Assembly (NCBI RefSeq): GCF_024730565.1
Contig: NZ_CP077725.1
Location: forward strand, 992,001-1,056,000
Reading direction: 5' to 3'
Source: Clostridium sp. CM027
GTDB lineage: Bacteria; Bacillota; Clostridia; Clostridiales; Clostridiaceae
DNA length: 64,000 nucleotides
Below, piece by piece: positions 26,131 through 35,910 of the stretch (position 1 is the first letter of the stretch; every line of letters begins with the position of its first letter). The notes beneath the pieces are model-generated. The model was not told the DNA's origin and searched no databases. It was given only the letters and a program-made list of their open reading frames with translations. Position numbers and translations under genes: made by a program.

Positions 26131-28230
26131 CTAAAACATTGAGAACTTCAAAATAAATGCTGCAAATACTATTGATACCATTGAAAGTAATTTAATCAAT
26201 ATGTTTATGGATGGACCTGAGGTATCCTTAAATGGATCTCCTACAGTGTCACCAACAACGGCAGCTTTATGACAATCCGATCCTTTTCCACCTAGGTTTC
26301 CGGCTTCAATATGCTTTTTAGCATTATCCCAAGCTCCACCTGAATTTGCCATCATAATAGCAAGTACAAAACCTGTTACAGTTGCTCCTGCTAATAATCC
26401 TACTACGCCATTTACACCTAAAAGTAAACCAACTACTATTGGAATAGTAATAGCGAGTAGTGCTGGCATAATCATTTCCCTTTGAGCTGATTTTGTACAG
26501 ATATCAACACACCTTGCATAATCAGCTTCTGATTTACCTTCCATAAGACCCACTATCTCTTTAAATTGTCTTCTAACTTCTACCACTATAAGTTGTGCTG
26601 CCGTGCCGACTGCATCCATGGTGAGTGCTGCAAATATGAAAGGCACCATTCCACCTATAAATAACCCTATAAGAACCTGGGGATTTAATACTGACAAATT
26701 AAAAACAAAATCCAAATTTTCTTTTTTTATAATAATTTCTACTTGATCTCTATATGCTGCGATAAGCGCAAGAGCTGTTAGTGCTGCAGAACCTATAGCA
26801 AAACCTTTGCCTGTAGCTGCAGTAGTATTGCCTAAAGAATCAAGAGCATCTGTTCTTTCTCGTACTATAGGATCTTGATGAGTCATTTCTGCAATACCAC
26901 CAGCGTTATCTGCCACAGGACCATACGCATCCGTAGCAAGTGTTATACCTAGTGTGCTAAGCATACCTACTGCGGCTATTCCTACGCCATATAACCCCAT
27001 ATTATAATCTACTGCTCCTCCAGCAAAATAAAAACTAGTTGCTATAGCCACAGCTACTATTACAACTGGAAGAAAAGTAGACATCATTCCAAGTGAAAGA
27101 CCACCTATTATAACTGTTGCTGCACCGGTTTTTGTTGTTTGTGCTAGTTTTTGGGTAGGCTTGTATGTGTCTGAAGTAAAGTACTCTGTACAAAACCCAA
27201 TTAAATTACCTGCTATAAGACCACTTAATATTGCAAAGTAAACTCCAATATGATCCCATCCAAGTACATTCCAGACTAGGAAGAATGTAGCTATCCCAAT
27301 TATTGCAGAACTAACGTAAACACCTCGTCTAAGAGCTGATAAAAGACTTTTTTGCTCAGCTTTCTCCCCTGATTTAACAAAGAAGGTTCCAATAATAGAT
27401 GCAACTATACCTATAGCTGCTATGATCATAGGAATTGTAACACCTGAAACTCCAAGTCCAGCTGCTACGGCAAGAGCAGCAGTAGCTACTATTGACCCAA
27501 CATAGGATTCATATAAATCTGCACCCATACCAGCTACATCTCCAACATTGTCTCCAACGTTATCCGCTATAACTGCAGGGTTTCTTGGATCATCCTCAGG
27601 AATTCCTGCTTCAAGCTTACCAACAAGGTCTGCACCTACATCTGCTGCTTTAGTAAATATACCGCCACCAACACGTGCAAATAATGCCATTGCACTAGCT
27701 CCCATTCCACATGTAATCAGTGCACTTGTTATATTTTGAATTCTTATACCCGCTTCTAAATCTCTATAGAAAAAATCCAATAAGTAATAAAATATACTAA
27801 CATGAAGAAGTCCAAGACCTACAACGGTAAGTCCCATTACTGCACCGCTTGAAAAAGCAACGTTTAAAGCACTATTAAGACTTTTCCCAGCTGCATGTGT
27901 AGTTCTAACATTTGCACGGGTAGCAATTTTCATTCCTATAAAGCCTGAGAGACCTGAGAAGAACCCCCCACTTATAAATGCAAAAGGTGCAAATGGGGTA
28001 ATAAACCCAAATGATGCAAGTATTCCTAGTATTACAAACATAGCTGCAAAGAAAATAATCACTCCTGTATACTGTCTTTTTAAATATGCATCTGCACCAT
28101 TTCTAATAGCAGTCGCAATTTTTTTCATCTGCTCGGTTCCTTCATCTTTTTTTAGTACTTTAGCTGCAAGATAACCGGCAAAAGCAAGGGCTAATATGGA
28201 ACAAGCTGGGGCTAAAATCAATAAATTCAT
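26131..28230 (-). CDS. hppA: Membrane-bound ion-translocating pyrophosphatase
   Basis: 699-residue, ~16-helix pump that hydrolyses pyrophosphate to move H+ or Na+ across the membrane. The substrate-binding segment ADVGADLVGKLEAGIPEDDP, the following NPAVIADNVGDNVGDVAGMG, and the late DTVGDPFKDTSGPSINIL are conserved. The sequence GNTTAATGKG has Ala where K+-independent forms have Lys, so this is predicted to be a K+-dependent enzyme. Na+ versus H+ specificity I leave open. Single gene with a GGAGGG site. Confidence 0.96.
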   Translation of the reverse strand: MNLLILAPACSILALAFAGYLAAKVLKKDEGTEQMKKIATAIRNGADAYLKRQYTGVIIFFAAMFVILGILASFGFITPFAPFAFISGGFFSGLSGFIGMKIATRANVRTTHAAGKSLNSALNVAFSSGAVMGLTVVGLGLLHVSIFYYLLDFFYRDLEAGIRIQNITSALITCGMGASAMALFARVGGGIFTKAADVGADLVGKLEAGIPEDDPRNPAVIADNVGDNVGDVAGMGADLYESYVGSIVATAALAVAAGLGVSGVTIPMIIAAIGIVASIIGTFFVKSGEKAEQKSLLSALRRGVYVSSAIIGIATFFLVWNVLGWDHIGVYFAILSGLIAGNLIGFCTEYFTSDTYKPTQKLAQTTKTGAATVIIGGLSLGMMSTFLPVVIVAVAIATSFYFAGGAVDYNMGLYGVGIAAVGMLSTLGITLATDAYGPVADNAGGIAEMTHQDPIVRERTDALDSLGNTTAATGKGFAIGSAALTALALIAAYRDQVEIIIKKENLDFVFNLSVLNPQVLIGLFIGGMVPFIFAALTMDAVGTAAQLIVVEVRRQFKEIVGLMEGKSEADYARCVDICTKSAQREMIMPALLAITIPIVVGLLLGVNGVVGLLAGATVTGFVLAIMMANSGGAWDNAKKHIEAGNLGGKGSDCHKAAVVGDTVGDPFKDTSGPSINILIKLLSMVSIVFAAFILKFSMF

Positions 28231-28439
28231 AATAATTCCCTCCCAAGTATTTTAGTAATAGTGTTTCATTATCTTTACAATATTGTCTTATTATACCACA
28301 AATTAAGCTTAGTTGAAAGCTTTAAGCTATCATCAATTTTTTCTACTACTTTCCACCAACATTAAATGCTCTAGCAGCTTACTTCTCATAAATCGATTTT
28401 TGAAAATCATTCGTACACCTAATTATCATTATAAATAAA

Positions 28440-28476
28440 AACCCTCAAATCCTTATTTAACAAGTTTTTGAGGGTT
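28440..28476 (-). terminator. Terminator after the glucosidase gene
   Basis: AACCCTCAAA and TTTGAGGGTT pair across a 17-base loop. On the minus strand this is followed by TTTTATTT. It lies 38 bases after the stop of the gene at 28514. Confidence 0.85.
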
Positions 28477-28513
28477 GCGAACCTTGAGTATTAATTCCAC
28501 TTATATAGTTCAC

Positions 28514-30193
28514 TTATTTTAACAAATATACTCTTGCTTCATAAGGTTTAAGGTTAATTTCATCTATGGACTCAGTCTCTACAATATAATTTGAAATTAG
28601 AAGATCCTTATGCTCATATTTTATATTGTTGGAAAGAGCAAATTTAGCAATGTTCTCACAGAAATTACATATTACTAAAAGAGTCTCATTTTTTAATTCT
28701 CTTTTATATGCATAGATATCTTTGTGGTCCCCCAAAATTAAAGTATATTTTCCATATACTATTATTTCATTATTCTTTCTAAGTCTTATAAGTTTTTTAT
28801 AATAATTAAAAATAGAGTTTTCATCTTCTAATTGCGATTGCGCATTAACATATTTATAATTTGGATTTACCTTGATCCAAGGAGTTCCATCAGTAAAACC
28901 TGCATTTTTTTTATTATTCCACTGAAATGGCGTTCTTGCGTTATCTCTGCCCCTTTTATAAATAGAATTCATAATCTCATCATGACTTTTCTTACCACTT
29001 TCAGTAAAATCTCTATATGCATTTAGTGTTTCAATATCTTTGTAATCATTGATGTTATCAAATTTGACATTTGTCATACCTATTTCCTCACCTTGATAAA
29101 TGTAGGGAGTACCTTGCATCATATGAAGAAAGGTTGCTAACATTTTTGCAGATTCAATTCTATATTTATTGTCATTTCCAAAACGTGAAACCATTCTTGG
29201 TTGATCATGGTTATTTAAATAAAGACTATTCCATCCTTTAGCTTCAAGTTCATTTTGCCATTTTGACATAATAGTTTTAAATTCACTCAGCTCAAATTTT
29301 GTTTTGCCCCATTTCCCTTCTGGCCCATCTCCTACACTCATATGTTCAAATTGAAACACCATATTTAATTCATTTCTATCTTCATCTACGTATTCGATAG
29401 CTTGCGCAGGTGTTACATCTGGCGTTTCGCCAACAGTTATAACATCATACTTGCTTAATACTTCTTTATTCATTTCTTGTAAATAATCATGAACCTTTGG
29501 ATGATTTTTGCTGAAATTACCTGGATCTGCATAGTTATTATCTCCATTAAGAATACCGTCAGGATAGCTTTGATCTTTTCCAATCATATTAATAACATCC
29601 ATACGGAAACCATCAATTCCTTTTTCTAGCCACCATTCCATCATACCAAAGATTTCTTTTCTTAAATTTTCGTTCTCCCAATTTAAATCTGGTTGTTTTT
29701 TCGAGAATAAGTGTAAATAATACATTTGTGATTGAGGGTCTAATTCCCAAGCAGAACCACTAAAGCACGATCCCCAATTATTGGGAGGCAAGCTATCTTT
29801 TGCATCCCTCCAAATGTAATAATCTCTATATTTATTTGTTTTAGATTTCTTACTCTCAATAAACCATTTATGCTCATCAGAACTATGATTTACGACAAGA
29901 TCCATCATTATCTTAATCTTTCTATCATGAGCTCGTGATAGCAATAAATCAAAATCCTCTATGGTTCCAAATTCTTTCATTATCCCCTGGTAATTACTTA
30001 TATCATATCCATTATCATCATTAGGTGATTCATAAACAGGCGACAACCATATTACATCAATTCCTAGTTCCTCAAGATAATCAAGTTTTTCTATTATTCC
30101 TCTTAAGTCTCCGATTCCGTCGCCATTACTATCTTTAAAACTTCTTGGGTAAATCTGGTAAACTACACTTTCTTTCCACCAATATTTATTCAT
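28514..30193 (-). CDS. Oligo-1,6-glucosidase / alpha-glucosidase (GH13)
   Basis: 559-residue cytoplasmic GH13 enzyme beginning WWKESVVYQIYPRSFKDSNG. The catalytic nucleophile is Asp199 (GFRMDVINMIG) and the acid/base Glu256 (TVGETPDV). The third acid lies in LYLNNHDQPRMVSRFG. Residue 200 is Val, which in characterised oligo-1,6-glucosidases goes with alpha-1,6 specificity, whereas alpha-1,4 enzymes tend to have Thr. I therefore favour isomaltose-type substrates, with trehalose-6-phosphate hydrolase as a less likely option. No sugar transporter gene is adjacent. Confidence 0.9.
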   Translation of the reverse strand: MNKYWWKESVVYQIYPRSFKDSNGDGIGDLRGIIEKLDYLEELGIDVIWLSPVYESPNDDNGYDISNYQGIMKEFGTIEDFDLLLSRAHDRKIKIMMDLVVNHSSDEHKWFIESKKSKTNKYRDYYIWRDAKDSLPPNNWGSCFSGSAWELDPQSQMYYLHLFSKKQPDLNWENENLRKEIFGMMEWWLEKGIDGFRMDVINMIGKDQSYPDGILNGDNNYADPGNFSKNHPKVHDYLQEMNKEVLSKYDVITVGETPDVTPAQAIEYVDEDRNELNMVFQFEHMSVGDGPEGKWGKTKFELSEFKTIMSKWQNELEAKGWNSLYLNNHDQPRMVSRFGNDNKYRIESAKMLATFLHMMQGTPYIYQGEEIGMTNVKFDNINDYKDIETLNAYRDFTESGKKSHDEIMNSIYKRGRDNARTPFQWNNKKNAGFTDGTPWIKVNPNYKYVNAQSQLEDENSIFNYYKKLIRLRKNNEIIVYGKYTLILGDHKDIYAYKRELKNETLLVICNFCENIAKFALSNNIKYEHKDLLISNYIVETESIDEINLKPYEARVYLLK

Positions 30194-30438
30194 AAACTCT
30201 CCTTCTTTCTATTGTTTTATAACTTCCTTAACATTTGGTAACAATACCTCTATAATATGGCTAGTTTTTGTCTTTAAGTTCCTACCAATTGCAGTTAGTC
30301 TATATTAAATTTCCTCTACCACATTTTACCATATAAACGTAAATTAGTATATATTTTTTACTTGCTATAAAAAATATTTCATGAAAATTAAATTTATTTA
30401 GATAAAACAATCTTTGATATAGTAGCAACTATTAATAA

Positions 30439-30468
30439 AAAAGCTCTTGATTTTAATCAAGAGCTTTT
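30439..30468 (-). terminator. Terminator overlapping the end of larE
   Basis: AAAAGCTCTTGATT and AATCAAGAGCTTTT form a near-perfect stem with a 2-4-base loop. On the minus strand six T follow. The larE stop codon lies within it. Confidence 0.9.
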
Positions 30469-31292
30469 ACTGAATTTCTTTCTGCTACGCTAAGTACTTC
30501 GTTCATACTTCCAGTTCTATAGCCTAACAAATCAAGGGTTACATATTTAAAACCAATACTTTTCAATTTGTTTCCAACTTTATCCATCATTTCAATATTG
30601 AAAAATTTATTTCTTTCTTCAACATTAACCTCTACCCTTGCTATATCTCCGTGGTGCCTTACCCTTATCTGTCTGAACCCTAAATCCAATAAAAACTGTT
30701 CGGCTTTTTCAACCATACTTAGTTTTTTCACCGTTATCTCATTGCCATATGGAAATCTTGAGGATAGACATGCAAATGCTGGCTTGTCCCAAGTAGGTAC
30801 ACCCAATCTCTTTGACAGTGCTCTTATATCATTTTTCGTAAAGCCAGCATCCTTTAATGGGCTAATAACTTTTAATTCCTTAGCTGCCTTCATTCCCGGT
30901 CTGTAATCGGAAGAGTCATCAACATTCGAACCATCTAAAACTGCATTAATGTTATTATCATCAGCAACTTTTCTAATCTTTGAGAAAAGTTCTTTTTTAC
31001 AAAAATAGCACCTATTAACAGGATTTTTAGCAAATCCTTCAATTTCTAATTCTTCCGAAATTATGACTATATGCTTTGCCCCGATACCTTCAATATATTT
31101 AACAGCTTCCTTAAATTCTCTTTCCGGGTATGTTGATGACTTTGCCGTTATTGCTATAACCCTATTCCCCAAAACATCAGCTGCTACCTTTAAAAGAAAC
31201 GTGCTATCAACACCCCCAGAATACGCTACCGCTACACTTTCTAAATCTTGAAGAATCTCCTTTAACTTTTGAAATTTCAAATCTAATTCCAT
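30453..31292 (-). CDS. larE: ATP-dependent sacrificial sulfur transferase LarE
   Basis: 279-residue PP-loop enzyme. AVAYSGGVDSTFLLKVA near residue 22 holds the SGGxDS ATP loop. NRCYFCKKELFSKI and ACLSSRFPYGNEIT contain cysteines, including the position that in Lactobacillus LarE donates sulfur to the nickel-pincer cofactor of lactate racemase. The family length is right. larB, larC and larA are not in this window, so it is an orphan copy here. A role in nickel-pincer synthesis is from family; the target enzyme is unknown. Confidence 0.9.
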   Translation of the reverse strand: MELDLKFQKLKEILQDLESVAVAYSGGVDSTFLLKVAADVLGNRVIAITAKSSTYPEREFKEAVKYIEGIGAKHIVIISEELEIEGFAKNPVNRCYFCKKELFSKIRKVADDNNINAVLDGSNVDDSSDYRPGMKAAKELKVISPLKDAGFTKNDIRALSKRLGVPTWDKPAFACLSSRFPYGNEITVKKLSMVEKAEQFLLDLGFRQIRVRHHGDIARVEVNVEERNKFFNIEMMDKVGNKLKSIGFKYVTLDLLGYRTGSMNEVLSVAERNSVKALD

Positions 31293-31369
31293 ATTTCGTC
31301 CTCCTGTTCTTATAATGCTATTACTATTTACACTAAAAATATATCACTATATTTAATTTACCATAATAT

Positions 31370-32581
31370 CTAAGCAATAGCATCTTTTTCTTTTGGAGTT
31401 TCAAGTTTATGTCCTGAGATTTTATTTATTATAACAGCAATTGCTCCATCTCCAGTTATGTTGCAAGCAGTACCAAAACTATCTTGGGCTACATATAGAG
31501 CTATCATAAGCGATGTCAATGTTTCATTGAATCCGAGCATACTTTGAAGAAGTCCAAGTGATGCCATAACCGCTCCGCCAGGAACTCCGGGAGCCGCTAC
31601 CATTGTAACTCCTAATGCTAAAATAAATCCAAAGAAAGTTCCAAAACCATAATTCATACCATTTAACATCATTATTGCAAGAGAACAACTTACCAAAGTT
31701 ATTGTGCTACCTGAAAGATGTATAGTTGCACAAAGTGGTATTACAAAATCAGCTACTCCATCACTTACCCCATTTTTTTTAGTTTGAGCAAGAGTAACAG
31801 GAATAGTTGCTGCAGATGATTGAGTTCCTATAGCTGTTAAATATGCAGGAATCATTTTCTTAATTAATCTGAATGGATTAGCACCTGATATGCTTCCAGC
31901 AACTACATATTGAAGAACAATTACTATAATGTGAAGTAAAATAACTAAAATGAATACTTTTGAGAATACCTTTAATATAGATTCAACTTGACCAGCATAA
32001 GTCATATTTGCGAAAGTACCCATAATGTATATAGGTAGTAGTGGAATTATTATTCCAGAAATCAGTTTACTTATAATTTCTTGGAATTCCTTCATAACAC
32101 TCTTTATGGCAGTAGATTTTATTGCAGCAATTCCTATACCTATTGTAAATGCAAGAACTAAAGCAGTCATTACATCCATTAAAGGTAGTATTTTAAATTC
32201 AATAAATGCTTTAGCAAGCCCACTCTCACTACTACCAAAATTTGCGCCTAGTGCTCCAGGTTTTAAAAACATTGGAAGAATAGTAATATTTGCAAAGTAT
32301 GCTATTGATCCGGCAATTATAGTAGATGCATACGCTATTCCTGCAGTTAAAGCTAGAATTTTACCAGCCCCACTACCAAGATCACCTATACCAGGTACTA
32401 TAAATCCTATAATTATAAGCGGTATAGCAAAACCTAAAAATTGACCGAATAGTCCATTGAATGTTGCAAAAATCCTAATCCCTGTTCCTGGAAGTATTTT
32501 TCCTAAAATGATACCTAATATGATAGCGATAATAAGTCTAGGAAGTAATCCTATTTTTTTCTTTTTTACTGTTTTTTTCAT
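31370..32581 (-). CDS. Dicarboxylate/amino acid:cation symporter (DAACS family)
   Basis: 403-residue sodium- or proton-coupled transporter with eight helices and two re-entrant loops. TQSSAATIPVTLAQTKKNGV is the serine-rich hairpin-1 motif, and YVAQDSFGTACNITGDGAIA the hairpin-2/helix-8 substrate site typical of GltP/SstT-type carriers. The substrate could be glutamate, aspartate, serine or a C4 acid. The motif follows the SstT-like pattern only loosely. Single gene, GGAGG before the ATG. Confidence 0.9.
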   Translation of the reverse strand: MKKTVKKKKIGLLPRLIIAIILGIILGKILPGTGIRIFATFNGLFGQFLGFAIPLIIIGFIVPGIGDLGSGAGKILALTAGIAYASTIIAGSIAYFANITILPMFLKPGALGANFGSSESGLAKAFIEFKILPLMDVMTALVLAFTIGIGIAAIKSTAIKSVMKEFQEIISKLISGIIIPLLPIYIMGTFANMTYAGQVESILKVFSKVFILVILLHIIVIVLQYVVAGSISGANPFRLIKKMIPAYLTAIGTQSSAATIPVTLAQTKKNGVSDGVADFVIPLCATIHLSGSTITLVSCSLAIMMLNGMNYGFGTFFGFILALGVTMVAAPGVPGGAVMASLGLLQSMLGFNETLTSLMIALYVAQDSFGTACNITGDGAIAVIINKISGHKLETPKEKDAIA

Positions 32582-32713
32582 TTATATTCCTCCTTATAAA
32601 TAAACGCCTTAATTTGACGTTTAAATTTTAATTTTAATAATTACTTTCATAAATAATGCATTTTTGTTATAGCTTCATTATAGTTCTTCTAAGGTTATCA
32701 CACAACCATTATT

Positions 32714-33856
32714 TTACTTTTCTTCCTGTTTTTTAAGTTTATATTCATAAGAAAGATAAAGTTCTTCTAGTTTAGTATCCAAATATTTAGGAGCTATTTT
32801 AACTTGTGTTATATTCCCAAGCTTATTTAAATCCTCAAAGAATTTTTTGATTCTATTTTCTATCATTTCTATATTACTAAATTTAACCTTTTCAATTATA
32901 GAATCACACTCATCATTAAAAATCCTAAGGACTAATTTAATCATATCCTCTGTCATATCTCCAACTAGTTGATTGCCTTCTTTTATACTTCCATTAACAA
33001 TCCACTGCTTAAATTCTATAGCTTCCTTTGATTTTATCATCTCAATTTGCTTTTCTCTTATATCCTGAAGCATTGTAGAACATTTTTCTGAATTCATTAA
33101 ATTATATTCAGATTTATAAACTCCAAAACTTTGCATTAAAATATCATCATCTAAATTTATTATTTGAGACTTTAAGCTATCCACACATGTTTTTATATCG
33201 TTATATTCTGCATTAAGTTCCTCAATGAATTTTGTTTTAGTTTCAATTAAAACTTCATATTCATTTGATTTCTGTTCAATTTCATTAGCTTTTAGTTTGA
33301 ACATATCCTCATATTCTTTGCTTTTCATTTCAATAAAGTCATCATACTCTGTTGATTTATCTTCAAGTTCTTTATCTTTTAACTGGATTAAATTATCATA
33401 CTCTTTACTTTTGTTTTCAATTAATCCATCGTATTCTGTTGATTTGTCTTCAAGTTCTTTACCTTTTAGCTGAATTAGATCATCATATTCTTTACTCTTG
33501 TTTTCAATTATGCAATCGTATTCTGCTGATTTATCTTCAAGCTCTTTACATTTCAGCTTAATTAAATCATCATATTCATTCGATTTTTGTTCAAACTCTC
33601 TAGACTGATACACAGCTTGATCATTATATTCTGTTTTAAGTTCTTGTATGTCTTTTGCTTTTGTTTTAATTATATTATCATATCCTTCGAGCTCTGCTTC
33701 AAGTTCTTTAGTTTTAGATAAAATTTGACTCATTCCCATTTGAGTTGGAGTTAATTTTATATATTTCAAATTTTTATTTTCCTCGATTAGTTTTTCAACC
33801 TCAGATTTATATTGCTTCGCATTTAAAGCATCTTTAATAGACGTAAGTATTGCCAT
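32714..33856 (-). CDS. Coiled-coil protein with 29-residue internal repeats
   Basis: 380-residue soluble protein, unrecognised. Residues ~20-230 are highly charged coiled coil. Residues 109-195 hold three near-identical 29-residue units of the form KSxEYDxxIExKSKEYDxLIxLKxKELED, with a looser fourth unit after. The KS positions alternate by 11 and 18 residues (11 and 11+7), which fits a hendecad/heptad mixed coil. The C-terminal ~150 residues look globular and helical and start LKSQIINLDDDILMQSFGVY. An uncharacterised domain of that type occurs in bacterial DUF4041/T5orf172-like proteins, but that comparison is tentative. No membrane segment. Single gene. Confidence 0.8.
   Translation of the reverse strand: MAILTSIKDALNAKQYKSEVEKLIEENKNLKYIKLTPTQMGMSQILSKTKELEAELEGYDNIIKTKAKDIQELKTEYNDQAVYQSREFEQKSNEYDDLIKLKCKELEDKSAEYDCIIENKSKEYDDLIQLKGKELEDKSTEYDGLIENKSKEYDNLIQLKDKELEDKSTEYDDFIEMKSKEYEDMFKLKANEIEQKSNEYEVLIETKTKFIEELNAEYNDIKTCVDSLKSQIINLDDDILMQSFGVYKSEYNLMNSEKCSTMLQDIREKQIEMIKSKEAIEFKQWIVNGSIKEGNQLVGDMTEDMIKLVLRIFNDECDSIIEKVKFSNIEMIENRIKKFFEDLNKLGNITQVKIAPKYLDTKLEELYLSYEYKLKKQEEK
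33272..33532 (-). repeat. Three 87-base tandem repeats inside the coiled-coil gene
   Basis: DNA coding for residues 109-195 of the gene at 32714. The units differ by a few substitutions only, suggesting recent internal duplication. Confidence 0.85.
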
Positions 33857-34017
33857 TGAAAACCCTCCTATTTCTTTATTAATTTACATTATACCACAAA
33901 AAATTCACTCGTAAATATAGTAATAAGTCAAATTTTAGCTCAATAATTACCAAACTATTAATATTTTCCTAATTTTATCCTTATGTATACTGTAGCTCAC
34001 TACCCTAAATATAAAAA

Positions 34018-34040
34018 ATACACCTATATCTAGGTGCATC
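34018..34040 (-). terminator. Terminator of the sugar ABC operon
   Basis: CACCTAGATATAGGTG on the minus strand forms a 6-bp stem followed by TATTTTTTA, about 50 bases after the last permease stop. Confidence 0.75.
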
Positions 34041-34091
34041 ATCTTGTTATATAATCTCTTACTTGTCTATACACAACCATAGATAAAATTA

Positions 34092-34925
34092 TTATCCTTT
34101 GACAGCACCGTCAGTAAGACCCCCTACCAGATATTTTTGGATAACACCAAACATAATGAATATAGGTATTAAAGCAATAACAGAACCTGCTGTCATCATT
34201 CCCCAGTCTATATCATATTTCCCGATAAAAGCATTAATCCCTGTTGGCAGAGTTTTAAGGCCTTCACGGCTTATAAACAGAGTGTTGAAGAATAATTCAT
34301 TCCATGCTCCCATAAAAGCAAAAACAAAAGTTGCAATAATACCTGGTTTCATTACAGGAAGTATTATTTTTATCAATGCTTGTATTCTTGAACATCCATC
34401 AATCATTGCAGCTTCTTCCAAAGTATAAGGTATTTTTTCGAAAAATCCCCTTATCATCATAGTGCAAAAAGGGATGTTCAAAACTATATAAATTATTATT
34501 AGCCCCAGCAAATTATTTATAAGGCCTAATTTTGAAAAAAGCATAAATATAGGCACTATAATCGCTGCCACAGGAACCATCTGAGTTGCAAGGAATAGAA
34601 AGAGGGTAAGTTTTTTACCTGCAAATTTAAACCTTGCCAGAGAATATCCTGCAAATAGTGATATAATCAAAGTCCCTATTGATGCAGTAGTACCTACAAT
34701 CACACTATTTTTAAAGTATACTGGAAAGTTTGTAGTTTTTAATATACTTTCATAATTTTTTAAAGTAAAGTGTTTTGGAAAGTATGTTATAGGTATGGTC
34801 ACTATCTCCTTAACTGACTTTACTGATGTAATAAATATCCAGATGATAGGGAAAGTCATAAAAATAAAGAATGCTACCATTAAAAAGTATGTCAATGCTC
34901 TGCTTAATTTATTTTCCTTGTTCAT
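34092..34925 (-). CDS. Carbohydrate ABC transporter permease (MalG/UgpE type)
   Basis: 277 residues with six predicted helices. The conserved cytoplasmic EAA loop is YTLEEAAMIDGCSRIQALIKI, read with PVMKPGI after it, and couples to the ATPase. The C-terminus GLTDGAVKG is typical of the CUT1 family. It overlaps the upstream permease stop by one base. No ATPase gene is in the operon, so a shared MsmX-type ATPase is expected (inference). Confidence 0.93.
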   Translation of the reverse strand: MNKENKLSRALTYFLMVAFFIFMTFPIIWIFITSVKSVKEIVTIPITYFPKHFTLKNYESILKTTNFPVYFKNSVIVGTTASIGTLIISLFAGYSLARFKFAGKKLTLFLFLATQMVPVAAIIVPIFMLFSKLGLINNLLGLIIIYIVLNIPFCTMMIRGFFEKIPYTLEEAAMIDGCSRIQALIKIILPVMKPGIIATFVFAFMGAWNELFFNTLFISREGLKTLPTGINAFIGKYDIDWGMMTAGSVIALIPIFIMFGVIQKYLVGGLTDGAVKG

Positions 34926-35851
34926 TAAAAATCACCCGCTTTATCAAATTTCGTAATTGCTAGATAAAGTACAGTATATATGAGTAGTATTACTAAAAAT
35001 ATGACACTTATAGCTGACGCCTGCCCAAAATCAAGGACTTTATATGCTTTAAAAATAATATAAGAAGCCAAATTATTTGATGAATTCAAAGGCCCACCAT
35101 TTGTCATTATATATATAATATCTGCAAAACTAAATATCCATATGACTCTAAGCAGCAAAGTTGTAATGATAGTGGGTTTTATGTATGGCAAAGTTATTTT
35201 GAAAAATTTTGCTACTTTTCCTGCACCATCTATTTCTGCAGATTCATATAAAGTTAACGGTATCGACTGAAGTGCAGCCAAAATCATTATGGCGAAAAAC
35301 GGTATACCATACCAAATATTTGCCACTATTGTGCTTGGAAGTGCAGTATTTAATTGTGCCAAGAATGAAATAGGCTCTTTTATTAAATGCAATTTAATAA
35401 GTATATCATTTATAACTCCATATTGCCCATTAAGTAGCCATTTCCATATAAGCCCTATTAAAAAGCCAGGTACTGCCCAAGGCGCAAGAACTAAGGCTTG
35501 ATATAAGCTCCTAAATTTAAATCTTCTATTTAGTAGCAGCGCCAAAATTAACCCAAATGTAAACTGGAAACTTATTGAACCTGCAACCCACCAGAATGAA
35601 TTTTTTAAAATCTTCCAAAAATCTTTTTCTGCAAGTATTGCTTTGTAATTTTCAAGACCATTAAAGTAAATATTTGGATCATTTAGCCTATAATGATAGA
35701 AGGAGGTTTCTATCCCCTTTGCAATTGGATACCCAATAAAAACAAACATTATTACTAATCCCGGCATTATATATAAATAAGGCTCAATATTCTTTATCTT
35801 AACACTGTTTATAACCCGTTTTTTTTGTGCTAATGATTTTTTACTGTCCAA
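34925..35851 (-). CDS. Carbohydrate ABC transporter permease (MalF/UgpA type)
   Basis: The frame is open to 35911, but AGGAGG lies 7 bases before a TTG at 35851, which I take as the start (308 residues). Six helices. The EAA-loop segment LYESAEIDGAGKVAKFFKI is followed by TLPYIKP, and the family-typical PYLYIMPGLVIMFVF is near the N-terminus. It forms the transmembrane pore with the neighbouring permease. Sugar substrate unknown; no hydrolase or regulator is adjacent. Confidence 0.92.
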   Translation of the reverse strand: MDSKKSLAQKKRVINSVKIKNIEPYLYIMPGLVIMFVFIGYPIAKGIETSFYHYRLNDPNIYFNGLENYKAILAEKDFWKILKNSFWWVAGSISFQFTFGLILALLLNRRFKFRSLYQALVLAPWAVPGFLIGLIWKWLLNGQYGVINDILIKLHLIKEPISFLAQLNTALPSTIVANIWYGIPFFAIMILAALQSIPLTLYESAEIDGAGKVAKFFKITLPYIKPTIITTLLLRVIWIFSFADIIYIMTNGGPLNSSNNLASYIIFKAYKVLDFGQASAISVIFLVILLIYTVLYLAITKFDKAGDF

Positions 35852-35910
35852 ACTACTACCTCCTATCAAGAGGAATGGATAATTTCTCCATTCCTCTTTA
35901 TTTAATACCA

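Noticed and set aside
33272-33532. Possible CRISPR-like array because of regular spacing
   Set aside because: Units are contiguous, in frame and encode coiled coil; there are no unique spacers and no cas genes.
33225-33561. Plus-strand ORFs of 69-82 codons with internal repeats
   Set aside because: They are shadows of the 87-base repeats in the coiled-coil gene on the minus strand. No start signals.
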